Positions 16,392-24,733 of a DNA stretch of 64,000 nt are shown one piece after another. Each line of letters begins with the position of its first letter. Within the stretch, counting starts at the first letter, position 1. This DNA is from Actinomadura luzonensis (GTDB lineage Bacteria; Actinomycetota; Actinomycetes; Streptosporangiales; Streptosporangiaceae). The notes below the pieces were generated by a model, which did no database searches, was not told where the DNA came from, and worked only from the letters and a program-made list of their open reading frames with translations. The translations under genes were made by a program, and so were the position numbers. The stretch lies in NCBI RefSeq assembly GCF_022664455.2, contig NZ_JAKRKC020000001.1, forward strand, positions 3,229,001-3,293,000. Reading direction: 5' to 3'.

Positions 16392-17744
16392 GTGGATGTG
16401 TGGATGATTGCTCGTGTGCTGTGGTTGCGGAGTGTGCTGCGTGGCCGTGAGGGGTGGAGCGCGGCCCGGCTGGTCGGCTATCAGCGGCGCCGGCTGGCGC
16501 TGCTGCGCGAGTACGCCTACGCCCGTTCACCGTTCTACCGCCGCTTCCACCGGGGTCTGGAGCGCGCCCCGCTGGCCGAGCTGCCCGTGCTGACCAAGGC
16601 CGATCTGATGGATCGTTTCGACGACATCAGTACCGTGGCCGGCGTGCGGCTGTCCGGGGTGCGGGCGTATCTGGAGACGTTGCACGGTGAGGAGCGTTTT
16701 CGGGGACGCTACTGGGTGTCGGCTACCTCGGGCAGTTCGGGACGTATGAGCATCATTCCCAGCGATGCCCGCGAGTGGGCCACCGTCATCGCCTCTTACG
16801 CCCGGGCCAACGAGTGGGCCGGCATCAGCGCCGGACCTGTTCATCCGGCCTCGATGGCGGTGGTCAGCTCGACCACCGCCTGGCATCAGTCCGCCCGCGT
16901 GGCGGCCACGGTGCGCAGCCCGTTCCTCAAGAGCGTCCGTCTGGACGCCGCCTCTCCCCTGCCGGACCTGGTTGCCCGGCTCAACGAGCTCAGGCCGGAC
17001 GTGCTCGTGGCGTACGCGTCGATGATCCGCATGCTGGCCGATGAGCAGCTGGCCGGGCGGCTGCGGATCGCGCCACGCGCCGTCAACTCCTCCTCGGAGG
17101 TCCTCACCGAGGAGAGCCGGGACAGGGCCGGGCGTGCCTGGGCGGTGCCGCCCTTCAACGTGTATGCCGCCACCGAGACCGGCGGCATCGCCGCCGAGTG
17201 CGGCCTCCACCAGGGCATGCACCTGTTCGAGGACCTGGTGATCTGCGAGGCCGTCGATGATGGCTACCGAGGCGTTCCCGTCGGCGTGGAGGGGGACCGG
17301 CTGCTGGTCACGGTGCTGTTCAGCCGGACCTTGCCGCTCATTCGCTACGAGATGACCGATCGGGTCCGTCTGGCGGCCGGGCCGTGCCCGTGCGGGCGGC
17401 CGTTCCGGCTGCTGCGGTCGATCGAGGGGCGCACCGACGACGTCCTGAGCCTGCCCGCGCCGGGTGGCGGCGTGGTCGGCGTCCATCCGGTGGTCTTCCA
17501 CCAGGTGCTCGATCTGCTGGATGCCGCCGGGTGGCAGGTACGCCGGCAGGGCGGGCGGCTGGAGCTCCTCGTCGCCACGCCCGGCGGCGGGTTCGATCCG
17601 GGCGGGACCGCGCACGCGGTCTCGGCTGCCCTCACCGCCGCGGGTGTGCTCCCGCCCGAGGTCCACGTGCAGGTGGTGGACGCCATTCCGGCCGGCGCGG
17701 GCGGCAAACGCCCGCTCATCGTGGCCCCGCCCGCTTCGACGTGA
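16392..17744 (+). CDS. PaaK/CapK-like AMP-forming CoA ligase family protein
   Basis: This 450-residue protein has the layout of phenylacetate-CoA-ligase-like adenylating enzymes: SPFYRRF near 40, the P-loop-like SATSGSSGRMSII near 115, an acidic AATETGGIAAECG near 262 (A5-type YxxTE) and PLIRYEMTDRV, with GRTDDVLSL near 355. A Cys pair (CPCGRPF) matches the family's CxCGR motif. The final catalytic Lys region reads GAGGKRPLIVA. It probably activates a carboxylate as acyl-AMP; the substrate is unknown. GTG 16392 is chosen because GGAGGG precedes it by 5 bp; earlier in-frame starts lack a ribosome site. It stands alone after the transposase remnant. The 200 bp before it look non-coding. Confidence 0.75.
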   Translation: MDVWMIARVLWLRSVLRGREGWSAARLVGYQRRRLALLREYAYARSPFYRRFHRGLERAPLAELPVLTKADLMDRFDDISTVAGVRLSGVRAYLETLHGEERFRGRYWVSATSGSSGRMSIIPSDAREWATVIASYARANEWAGISAGPVHPASMAVVSSTTAWHQSARVAATVRSPFLKSVRLDAASPLPDLVARLNELRPDVLVAYASMIRMLADEQLAGRLRIAPRAVNSSSEVLTEESRDRAGRAWAVPPFNVYAATETGGIAAECGLHQGMHLFEDLVICEAVDDGYRGVPVGVEGDRLLVTVLFSRTLPLIRYEMTDRVRLAAGPCPCGRPFRLLRSIEGRTDDVLSLPAPGGGVVGVHPVVFHQVLDLLDAAGWQVRRQGGRLELLVATPGGGFDPGGTAHAVSAALTAAGVLPPEVHVQVVDAIPAGAGGKRPLIVAPPAST

Positions 17745-17824
17745 CGGGCGCACGGTGCGGGGCCGGCTCGGCCTGGCTGTGTGACCAAGCCGCTCATGCG
17801 GATCACCTTGCCGGCAGGCGGTCC

Positions 17825-18088
17825 TCAGCTGCCGGCGAAGTGGTCGTGCCTGCCGCGCAGGGTGTCCAGGCGCGTGTGGTACTCCTCGGTGTCGATCTCG
17901 CCGCGTGCGTACCGCTGTGCCAGCAGTTCTTCGGCGGCCGGGGGCGGGCTGAGCGGTCCTGTGGCCCTGCGCGCGGCGCGGACCGCGAGGACGATCGCGG
18001 TGATCACCAGCGCCCAGAAAGCCACGGTCGTCAGGCCCATCAGCGCGTAGCCCCAGCCGGTCATGTGGTCATAGCCCCACCACATCAT
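17825..18088 (-). CDS. Small SHOCT-domain membrane protein
   Basis: This 87-residue protein starts MMWWGYDHMTGWGYALMG, has one transmembrane helix (LTTVAFWALVITAIVLAVRAA), then a C-terminal SHOCT motif: EELLAQRYARGEIDTEEYHTRLDTLRG. Tandem ATG codons at 18088 and 18085 follow AGAGGTGA. Such single-TM SHOCT proteins commonly accompany copper and other metal-resistance genes in actinomycetes; the Met/Trp/His-rich N-terminus fits that. The function of SHOCT is thought to be oligomerisation or tethering. It lies opposite the methyltransferase gene with 301 bp of intergenic sequence between their starts, which may carry both promoters. Confidence 0.8.
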   Translation of the reverse strand: MMWWGYDHMTGWGYALMGLTTVAFWALVITAIVLAVRAARRATGPLSPPPAAEELLAQRYARGEIDTEEYHTRLDTLRGRHDHFAGS

Positions 18089-18389
18089 CGTGATCACCTC
18101 TGGTTCATCGGATTCTCTCATCGTCGGTGAACAGATGTTTGCCGAGGTAGGGACCTTCGCCCCGGGGAGGAGGGTCCTTGGTAACCACGCCGTGCCGGTG
18201 ACCGCGCCTCGGCCGGCGGCCGCAACTGCTCCCGCCGGGCGGCTCGGGGGTGAGGGGGAGGTGGGACTTGCGGCCCTACCACCATCGCCGATGGTCCTCG
18301 GGATGGGCCGCAGGCTGTCGCCGGGCGGTGTGCGGAGTGACAATCGCCAGGAGAGGCCGTCCCCGGCCGCAGGCCGGAGGGGAGACGTG

Positions 18390-19058
18390 ATGAACAGCAC
18401 GGCGCGTGATGAGCGTCATCGGCGCTACTGGGACCGGGTCGCCGCGTCCTACGATCGGCAGATGCGGTTTTGGGACCGCAGGCTGTTCGGCGACACCCGC
18501 GCGTGGATCTGCGGGCAGGCCCACGGCGACACGCTCGAGGTCGCGGTCGGCACCGGGATGAACCTGCCTCTCTACTCCGGCGACGTCCGGCTGACCGGCA
18601 TCGAGTGGAGCCCGGCCATGCTCGCCCGCGCCCGCCGCCGCGCCACCGAGCTGGGACTGAAGGCGGACCTACGCCAAGGGGACGCCCGGGCGCTGGACTT
18701 CCCCGACGCCACCTTCGATGTGGTGGTGTGCACCTTCTCGCTGTGCTCGATCAGCGACGACCGGCAGGCCGTCGCGGAGATGGTCCGGGTACTGCGTCCC
18801 GGAGGACTGCTGCTGCTCGCCGATCACGTGGCGGGCGCGAACATGCTGGTTCGCGCGATCCAGCGGCTGGCGGAGGTGGCGACCGTGCCGCTGGCGGGCG
18901 AGCATTACCTGCGCCGCCCGCTGCGCCATCTGGCCGCGCACGGGCTGTCGGTCGAGCGCCGTGACCGCTTCAAGCTGGGCATCGCCGAGCGCTTGGCCGC
19001 GCGCAAACCGCCGGCCGCACCGGCTGAGCCCCGACCGGCTGACCCTGCGACCGGCTGA
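18390..19058 (+). CDS. Class I SAM-dependent methyltransferase
   Basis: This 222-residue protein has canonical class I motifs: LEVAVGTGMNLPLY (motif I, SAM binding), LTGIEWSPAMLARARRRA (motif II), DLRQGDARALDFPDATFDVVVCTFSLCSI (motifs III/IV) and VLRPGGLLLLADHV (motif VI). It resembles phosphatidylethanolamine N-methyltransferase/UbiE-like small methyltransferases. ATG 18390 is preceded by GGAGGGGAG. It sits between the SHOCT protein and the copper operon, with which it converges. Its last codons run into a 16-bp tandem repeat, so the natural C-terminus (AAPAEPRPADPATG) may vary with repeat number. Substrate unknown. Confidence 0.8.
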   Translation: MNSTARDERHRRYWDRVAASYDRQMRFWDRRLFGDTRAWICGQAHGDTLEVAVGTGMNLPLYSGDVRLTGIEWSPAMLARARRRATELGLKADLRQGDARALDFPDATFDVVVCTFSLCSISDDRQAVAEMVRVLRPGGLLLLADHVAGANMLVRAIQRLAEVATVPLAGEHYLRRPLRHLAAHGLSVERRDRFKLGIAERLAARKPPAAPAEPRPADPATG

Positions 19059-19074
19059 CCCTGCGACCGGTTGA
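19032..19074. repeat. 16-bp tandem repeat (about 2.7 copies)
   Basis: The unit CGACCGGCTGACCCTG occurs at 19032-19047 and 19048-19063, followed by a partial third copy with one change (CGACCGGTTGA). It spans the stop codon of the methyltransferase gene. A GC-only palindromic stretch (GGCGCCGGCGCC) follows at about 19081. Together they fill the convergent gap before the oxidase gene and may serve as a terminator. Confidence 0.7.
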
Positions 19075-19129
19075 GCCCGGCGCCGGCGCCGGCCCTGGTC
19101 AGTGACGGGGCCGTCGCCGGGGCCCTTCG

Positions 19130-20722
19130 TCAGGGCTGCAGGTAGCCCAGGAGGGTCATCATGCCGGATTCGGCGTGGTAGACGTTGTGGCAGTGGATCA
19201 TCCACAGGCCCGGGTTGTCGGCGTCGAAATCGACCTGGAGCCGGCTGTTGGGCAGCACGATGACGGTGTCCTTGCGGATGCCGCCTTCGGCCAGGGCGAA
19301 GGTGTGGCCGTGCAGGTGCATCGGATGCCACATCATGGTCCGGTTCACGAACGACAGCCTGACGCGTTCGCCTGATCGCACCGGTGAGATGGCCGCTGAG
19401 ATGGCCGCCGGGTCGTACTTTTTGCCGTTGATCGCCCAGTCGTAGGCCATCATGCCGCCGGTGAGTTCCAGCTTGATCGTGCGGTCGGGGTTCTTGGCAG
19501 GCAGCCGTGCTTCTTCGGCCGGGCGTAGGCCGGCGTAGCCGGCGAGCTCGCCGTCCAGTTCGCCGGGGCGCAGCCCGGCACCGGGGGCCGCAGCGCTGGG
19601 GCTGGTGCGGATCAGGCCGCGGGCCAGCGCGTTCTTGCCTTCGGCCAGGGCGACCAGCGGGAAGACGCCATCGCCGAGGGTGACCAGCACGTCGTAGCGT
19701 TCACCCATGCCGATCAGCAGCGCGTCGGTCTCGGCGTGCCGGACGGGCATCCCGTCGGTGTGGGTGACGGTCATCCGGTGCCCGGCCAGCGCCACCCGGA
19801 AGGCGGTGTCGCCGCCGGCGTTGATGATCCGCAGCCGCAGCCGGGTTCCCGGCCGGGCGCGGAAGGTCTGCGGGCTGGCGGGGATGCGGCCGTTGAGCAG
19901 GAAATACGGATAGCGCACGTCGCCGGCGTCGCCACCGAGCAGGAGGCTGGTGGCGCCCATCAGCATGTGCCCCCCACGGCCACCGGACGGGGTGGCCGAG
20001 GCGCCGGGAGTCATGCCGTCCATGCCGTCCATGCTGTGGTCCATACCGGGCATGTCGGGCATGTCGTGTGTCGTGCCGGTGCCGTGGTTCATGCCCATGC
20101 CGCGTGACAGCTCGGTCAGGACCTCCTCGGGGGTGCCGGTGATTCCGTCCAGCCAGTCGTCGAGGACGACGATCCACTCCTCGTCGTAGCCGAGCGGCTC
20201 GTGCGGGTCCTCCACGATGAGCGGGGCGTACAGGCCGCGGTCCAGCTGGGTGCCGGAGTGCGGGTGGAACCAGTACGTGCCGGGGCGGGCGGCGGTGAAC
20301 TGGTAGGCGAACTCGGTCCCGGCGGCGATGGGCTGCTGGGTGAGGCCGGGCACGCCGTCGGCGTCGTTGCGCAGTGCCAGGCCGTGCCAGTGGATGCTGG
20401 TGTCCTGGGGGAGCCGGTTGGTCAGGTGGGCGCGGATGACCTCGCCGGCCTGGACCCGGATCGCCCTGCCCGGGATTGCGTCGTCGTAGGCCCAGGTCCG
20501 CACGGACAGGCCGCCGAGGTCGGCCTGGGTCGCGGCGGAGGTCAGGCGGACGTCGCGGAGCGCGCCGGGGCGGCGCGCTCGTTCGGCGGCGCTCACTTGC
20601 GCGCCGGTCGGGGTGACGAACGCGGGCCTGGCGGCGGGCGCGCTGGCGCAGGCGGTCAGGGCGGCCCCGCCCAGCAGGCTGAGGCCGGCAGTGCGGAGCA
20701 GGGTACGTCGATCGATGTGCAT
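19130..20722 (-). CDS. Multicopper oxidase (copper resistance, Tat/lipoprotein signal)
   Basis: This 530-residue protein carries a twin-Arg start (RRTLLRTAGLSLLGGAALTACAS), with a lipobox-like TAC. All four copper-ligand motifs are present: SIHWHGLAL, TYWFHPHSG, HPMHLHGHTF and the T1 motif MIHCHNVYHAESGMM. A Met/His-rich insert (about 210-245: GMNHGTG, MPGMDHSMDGMDGM) resembles methionine-rich segments of CueO/CopA-type oxidases, which bind and oxidise Cu(I). It should act outside the membrane, oxidising Cu(I) to Cu(II). It is the last gene of a leftward copper operon. The start at 20722 is 102 bp after the DUF6153 gene. Confidence 0.9.
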   Translation of the reverse strand: MHIDRRTLLRTAGLSLLGGAALTACASAPAARPAFVTPTGAQVSAAERARRPGALRDVRLTSAATQADLGGLSVRTWAYDDAIPGRAIRVQAGEVIRAHLTNRLPQDTSIHWHGLALRNDADGVPGLTQQPIAAGTEFAYQFTAARPGTYWFHPHSGTQLDRGLYAPLIVEDPHEPLGYDEEWIVVLDDWLDGITGTPEEVLTELSRGMGMNHGTGTTHDMPDMPGMDHSMDGMDGMTPGASATPSGGRGGHMLMGATSLLLGGDAGDVRYPYFLLNGRIPASPQTFRARPGTRLRLRIINAGGDTAFRVALAGHRMTVTHTDGMPVRHAETDALLIGMGERYDVLVTLGDGVFPLVALAEGKNALARGLIRTSPSAAAPGAGLRPGELDGELAGYAGLRPAEEARLPAKNPDRTIKLELTGGMMAYDWAINGKKYDPAAISAAISPVRSGERVRLSFVNRTMMWHPMHLHGHTFALAEGGIRKDTVIVLPNSRLQVDFDADNPGLWMIHCHNVYHAESGMMTLLGYLQP

Positions 20723-20824
20723 GATGGATGCCTCGCTGATGGTCGGCTGATGGTCGTGTTCACGGATGAGTGGCGGCCGGACCGGTGGGGCGCAGGGCCC
20801 TGAGGGGTCCGTTGTCCGGCGCCT

Positions 20825-21331
20825 TCAGGTCCGCAGGACGACCGTTCGCATCAGCACGAGCGCGGCTGGTGGGCCGCGCAGCGTTGCGGCCAGGTGCCAT
20901 TCCGCAGGCAGGCGATCGCGCGTACGCGCGACGATCAGGCCGGCCAGGTGCAGCAGCGGCACGGCGAACACGACGAGAGCCGCCAAAATCGCCAGACACA
21001 CCGCCGCGGCGTCGCCCCGCGGGTCTTCGCCGCCCGGGTCTTCGCCACCGTGCGTCGTACCGCCGTGTGTCGCCGACGCCGGGGATCGGTGACCGCCGGC
21101 GTCGCCGGGGGCGGCGGAAGGGGCGTACGCGTCATGGCAGTGGGCCAGACGGTAGTGGGCGGGCTGGCGACCGGCGGAATGGCAGGGGGCGGGGCCGCCG
21201 ATGTGGCCGAGCGTGTGCATCGCGGCCAGACCCACTGCGAGGAGCACGGCCAGCAACGGCGAAAGCAAGCTGACCCGCCCGCCGTTGAGCCCGCCGCGCT
21301 GTCTGCGCCCCACGCCTTTGAGGCTATGCAT
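20825..21331 (-). CDS. DUF6153-like small membrane protein, His-rich
   Basis: This 168-residue protein has two hydrophobic segments: LLSPLLAVLLAVGLAAMHTLGHI near 22-45 and AAVCLAILAALVVFAVPLLHLAGLIV near 112-138. Between them is a loop rich in His and Gly (CHSAGRQPAHYRLAHCHDAYAP, HGGTTHGGEDPGGE), a plausible copper-binding exterior. The LxxMHxxGH start motif is typical of DUF6153 proteins, which accompany copper genes in actinomycetes. ATG 21331 is used; longer in-frame starts give an Arg-rich non-hydrophobic extension. It lies between the P-type ATPase and the oxidase genes in one leftward transcription unit. Function unknown; copper handling is inferred from context. Confidence 0.7.
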   Translation of the reverse strand: MHSLKGVGRRQRGGLNGGRVSLLSPLLAVLLAVGLAAMHTLGHIGGPAPCHSAGRQPAHYRLAHCHDAYAPSAAPGDAGGHRSPASATHGGTTHGGEDPGGEDPRGDAAAVCLAILAALVVFAVPLLHLAGLIVARTRDRLPAEWHLAATLRGPPAALVLMRTVVLRT

Positions 21332-21435
21332 CGCCGGCCGGGGATGTCGTGGGTTCGGCGGATCGCCCGTGGCGCGAGCATGGGGCTGGCGAGCCTGCTC
21401 GCTCACGCGGGCGGGGAGGACGACCTGTGCGTCGG

Positions 21436-24201
21436 TCACGACGGGGAGCGCGGCGGCGAGCCTGCCGCGGTGAAGGCGTCGCGGCAGCCGGTCGAGCAGA
21501 ACCAGTACGTGACGCCGCTGCGCTCGGCCGCGGCCGCGGCGGTCTGTGGGTCGACACGCATCCCGCATACCGGATCGGTCGCCGGGGCAGGCCCGCCGAG
21601 GGCCTGATCGGGGGCCTGATCGGGGGCGTCGGTGGGAGGGTCGGTGGGGGTGTCGACCGTGATGGGCAGGCCGGCAGGGATCGGCGCGGGAGCCAGGGGT
21701 GGCGCGGTGAAGCGGCGCAGCCGGTTGGCGTTGCCGACCACCGACAGCGAGGACAGCGCCATCGCGGCGGCGGCGATCATCGGGCTGAGCCGGATGCCGA
21801 GGAACGGATACAGCGCCCCGGCGGCGACCGGAATGCCGATCACGTTGTAGACGAAGGCCAAAAACAGGTTCTGCCGGATGTTGCGCATGGTGGCGCGGGA
21901 CAGACGCACGGCGGTGACGACCCCGGCCAGCGCGCCGGAGATCAGCGTGATGTCGGAGGCCTCGATGGCCACGTCGGTGCCGGTGCCGATGGCCAGCCCC
22001 ACGTCCGCCTGGGCCAGCGCGGGGGCGTCGTTGATGCCGTCGCCCACCATGCCCACCCGCAGCCCGCCGGCCTGCAGGCGGGCGATCTCGGCGGCCTTGC
22101 GGTCGGGCAGCACCTCGGCCAGCACCCGGGTGATGCCGACCTGACGGGCGATGGCCTCGGCCGTGCGCCGGTTGTCCCCGGTGATCATGATGACGTTCAG
22201 GCCCAGCCGCCGCAGGGCGGCGACCGCGGCGGCCGAGTCGTCCTTGACGGTGTCGGCCACGCCCAGCGCGCCGGCCGGCTCGCCGTCCACGGCGACCATG
22301 ATCGGTGTCCGTCCGGCCCGGGCCAGCCGCTCGGCGATGCCGGCCAGCGGGACGGCGTCGACGTCGTAGCGGCGGAGCAGGCGCGCGCCGCCGACCAGGA
22401 CCCGATGGCCGTCCACGCTCGCCACGACGCCCTGACCGGTGACCGAGTCGAACCGCGCCGGATCACTCAGCGGCAGGCCCCGCGCTCTGGCCCCCTCCAC
22501 CACGGCCCGGCCCAGCGGGTGTTCCGAGACGCGCTCGGCCCCAGCCGCCAGCCGCAGCAGGTCCTCGGCCGTCCGGCCGCCGAGCGGATGGACGTCGGTG
22601 AGCGCGGGCTGCCCGCGGGTGATCGTGCCGGTCTTGTCCAGCACGACCGCCTGCAGCTTGTGCGCGGTCTCCAGCGCCGCGGCGTCGCGGATCAGGATGC
22701 CGGCCTGAGCGCCCTTGCCGGTGCCCACCATGATGGACAGCGGGGTGGCCAGGCCCAGCGCGCACGGACAGGCGATGATCAGCACCGCGACCGCCGCCAC
22801 CAGCGCGAGCGTCAGCGCCGGCGGCGGGCCCGCGATGAACCACACGGCGAAGCTCACTATCGCGATCGCGATCACCGCCGGCACGAAGTAGCCGGAGACC
22901 AGGTCGGCCAGGCGCTGGATCGGCGCGCGGGAGGCCTGCGCGGCCTGCACCAGCCGGATGATCTGCGCCAGCATGGTCTCCGCGCCCACCTTGTCGGCGC
23001 GGAAGGTGAAGGCGCCGCTCTGGTTCACCGTCGCGCCGACCACCTCATCGCCGGGCCCCTTGTCGACCGGGATGGACTCACCGGTGACCATCGACTCATC
23101 CAAGGTCGAACGGCCCTCCAGGATCACCCCGTCGACCGGGACCTTCTCTCCCGGGCGCACGAGCACCGCGTCCCCCGGCCGTACCTGCTCGACCGGGATC
23201 TCGCTCTCCTCTCCGTCACGTATCACCCGGGCGGTCCTGGCCTGCAGGCCGATCAGCTTGCGGATGGCCTCACCGGTGCCCGCCTTGGCCCGCGCCTCCA
23301 GCAGGCGGCCGAGCAGGATCAGCGTCAGGATCACCCCGACGGCCTCGTAGTAGACCTCGCGTGCCTGCTCGGGCAGCACGCCGGGAGCCAGGGTGACCAG
23401 CAGGCTGTAGCCGTAGGCGGCACACGTGCCCAGGGTGATGAGGCTGTTCATCTCCGCCGAGCGATGCCGCAAAGCCAGCCAGCCCGTCCGGTGGATCGGC
23501 CAGCCGGTGTAGAACATCACCGGCGTGCTCAGCGCCAGCTGCAGCCACGGGTTCAGCAGCGCCAGCGGCACCCAGGCCGCGCCGAACACCTCATGCGCCA
23601 TCACGGCGAAGACCACCGGAACGGTCAGCACGGCGCCCACCATCAGCCGGCGCGCCAGGTCGCGGATCTCGGCACGCCGTTCGGCCGCCTCGGAGTCCCT
23701 CGGCGGTGCTAGGTCCTGCAGCGGTGCCACGTCTTGCAGCGCCACCTCCTGCGGCGGCTCGCTGTGCTTCAGCGGCTCAGCCTGCGAAGGCGCCGGCGAG
23801 CCGGGCGCTGCGGACGCGACGGTCCCGGCCGGTTCGACGATCAACCGGCCGCGGATCATGTTCATCCCGCAAGCGAAGCCGTACTCGCCCACCTGCCGGG
23901 GATCCAGCTCCACGACGCTCGTGGTGAAGGCGGGCAGCGGCCGGCTGATGCCGAAGTCGGGGAAGACGACCCGGGAGGTGCACTCGCCGCTCTCGCGCCG
24001 ATCGAAGATCAGGCGCGCGGGAACGCCTTGCCGCAGGCGGACCACGTCTGGGGAGTACCCCCCGCGTACGACGATCCGGGCCTGCTGCACCCCCTGGCGC
24101 ACCTCGGCCCGGCCGCCACCGCGCCTGCCGAAGAAGTACCAGGCCAGCGCCGCCAGCAGAACCCCCGCCAGCCCGATGACGATCCAGTCGGCGGCGTTCA
24201 C
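21436..24201 (-). CDS. Copper P1B-type ATPase with N-terminal cupredoxin-like and C-terminal YHS domains
   Basis: This 921-residue protein starts with an anchor helix ([19 protein letters not shown]). A cupredoxin-like domain follows, ending [20 protein letters not shown] (about 45-125). The P1B-ATPase core has eight helices with [12 protein letters not shown] (metal-binding CPC), [11 protein letters not shown] (phosphorylated Asp), [10 protein letters not shown] (HP motif) and [17 protein letters not shown] domain ends the protein ([12 protein letters not shown]...YWFCSTGC). Usual CopA proteins carry GMxCxxC HMA domains at the N-terminus; here a cupredoxin-like domain with Cys/Met ligands replaces them. 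It exports Cu(I) by inference. The start overlaps the stop of the DUF2933 gene (ATGA). Confidence 0.92.
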   Translation of the reverse strand: MNAADWIVIGLAGVLLAALAWYFFGRRGGGRAEVRQGVQQARIVVRGGYSPDVVRLRQGVPARLIFDRRESGECTSRVVFPDFGISRPLPAFTTSVVELDPRQVGEYGFACGMNMIRGRLIVEPAGTVASAAPGSPAPSQAEPLKHSEPPQEVALQDVAPLQDLAPPRDSEAAERRAEIRDLARRLMVGAVLTVPVVFAVMAHEVFGAAWVPLALLNPWLQLALSTPVMFYTGWPIHRTGWLALRHRSAEMNSLITLGTCAAYGYSLLVTLAPGVLPEQAREVYYEAVGVILTLILLGRLLEARAKAGTGEAIRKLIGLQARTARVIRDGEESEIPVEQVRPGDAVLVRPGEKVPVDGVILEGRSTLDESMVTGESIPVDKGPGDEVVGATVNQSGAFTFRADKVGAETMLAQIIRLVQAAQASRAPIQRLADLVSGYFVPAVIAIAIVSFAVWFIAGPPPALTLALVAAVAVLIIACPCALGLATPLSIMVGTGKGAQAGILIRDAAALETAHKLQAVVLDKTGTITRGQPALTDVHPLGGRTAEDLLRLAAGAERVSEHPLGRAVVEGARARGLPLSDPARFDSVTGQGVVASVDGHRVLVGGARLLRRYDVDAVPLAGIAERLARAGRTPIMVAVDGEPAGALGVADTVKDDSAAAVAALRRLGLNVIMITGDNRRTAEAIARQVGITRVLAEVLPDRKAAEIARLQAGGLRVGMVGDGINDAPALAQADVGLAIGTGTDVAIEASDITLISGALAGVVTAVRLSRATMRNIRQNLFLAFVYNVIGIPVAAGALYPFLGIRLSPMIAAAAMALSSLSVVGNANRLRRFTAPPLAPAPIPAGLPITVDTPTDPPTDAPDQAPDQALGGPAPATDPVCGMRVDPQTAAAAAERSGVTYWFCSTGCRDAFTAAGSPPRSPS

Positions 24202-24416
24202 GACCCCTCGCCCCCGCCGCCGGAGCGCTCGCGATCCCGCTCACGCGGACGATCCTTGTCGTGCGCGGCCATGCCGCGCATCATCATCACCATCATCAAC
24301 GGGCAGCCGAGCCCCAGCAGCACCAGCACGACGGTGCCGAACGGCGCCCCAGCGGCGACGGCCACCCCTGCGACCACGACGGCCACGGCCGCCAAGATCA
24401 GATGTTGCCTCACCAT
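24198..24416 (-). CDS. DUF2933-like small membrane protein
   Basis: This 72-residue protein has two hydrophobic segments ([22 protein letters not shown] and [22 protein letters not shown]) and a basic/acidic hydrophilic tail ([16 protein letters not shown]). The segment [15 protein letters not shown] fits DUF2933 proteins, which contain C-P-L-M-M-hydrophobic runs and occur next to copper ATPases. The Met-rich run could bind Cu(I), which is inference. It is the first gene of the leftward copper operon: its ATG is preceded by GGAGGTCGTG, and its TGA overlaps the ATPase start. The CsoR-type operator lies about 100 bp upstream. Confidence 0.75.
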   Translation of the reverse strand: MVRQHLILAAVAVVVAGVAVAAGAPFGTVVLVLLGLGCPLMMVMMMRGMAAHDKDRPRERDRERSGGGGEGS

Positions 24417-24514
24417 CACGACCTCCTCGGGCGCGTCCCCCCGGCACGGTCCGCACCGCGACCCGCCCGGACCGCCGGACCGTCCCGTCAGGGGTTCCTC
24501 CAGCCAGCATGCCC

Positions 24515-24535
24515 GTATTCCCCTAGGGGGTATAT
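24515..24535. promoter_or_regulatory. Candidate CsoR-type operator of the copper operon
   Basis: The stretch GTATTCCCC-TA-GGGGGTATAT is a near-palindrome of C and G tracts flanked by TAT. CsoR sites have the form TA-CCCC-GGGG-TA, which this matches closely on the minus strand (ATATACCCCCTAGGGG). It lies about 100 bp before the first copper gene. No csoR gene is in the window, so the repressor would act from elsewhere. Confidence 0.6.
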
Positions 24536-24602
24536 GGACCAACGTCCCGGACCGGCGGGACCAACGCCCTCCAGGCGATCCCCCGATGGCCCCCGCGACC
24601 AG

Positions 24603-24707
24603 TTCCCAGATAATCCATGTTATCTGGCAAGATAGCGATCACGCCTCCGGCGCGAGCTGGGCGCCGGCCATCTGGCGCGGCAGCTTCGTTTCCGAGTTAT
24701 CTGGCAA
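24603..24707. other. Resolution (res) site for the adjacent tyrosine recombinase
   Basis: The core is 11+6+11 bp: TTCCCAGATAA (24603-24613), spacer TCCATG, TTATCTGGCAA (24620-24630); the arms match at 10 of 11 positions. The 12-mer GTTATCTGGCAA recurs exactly in direct orientation at 24696-24707. A degenerate copy (GCCATCTGGCGC, 8/12) lies between, at 24667-24678. A core inverted pair plus two direct accessory motifs just before the recombinase gene is the arrangement known for TnpI/IRS of Tn4430. The 6-bp spacer fits XerC/D-like cleavage. Confidence 0.75.
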
Positions 24708-24733
24708 CTTCGAGGATGGGGTGGGTTGGCGCG

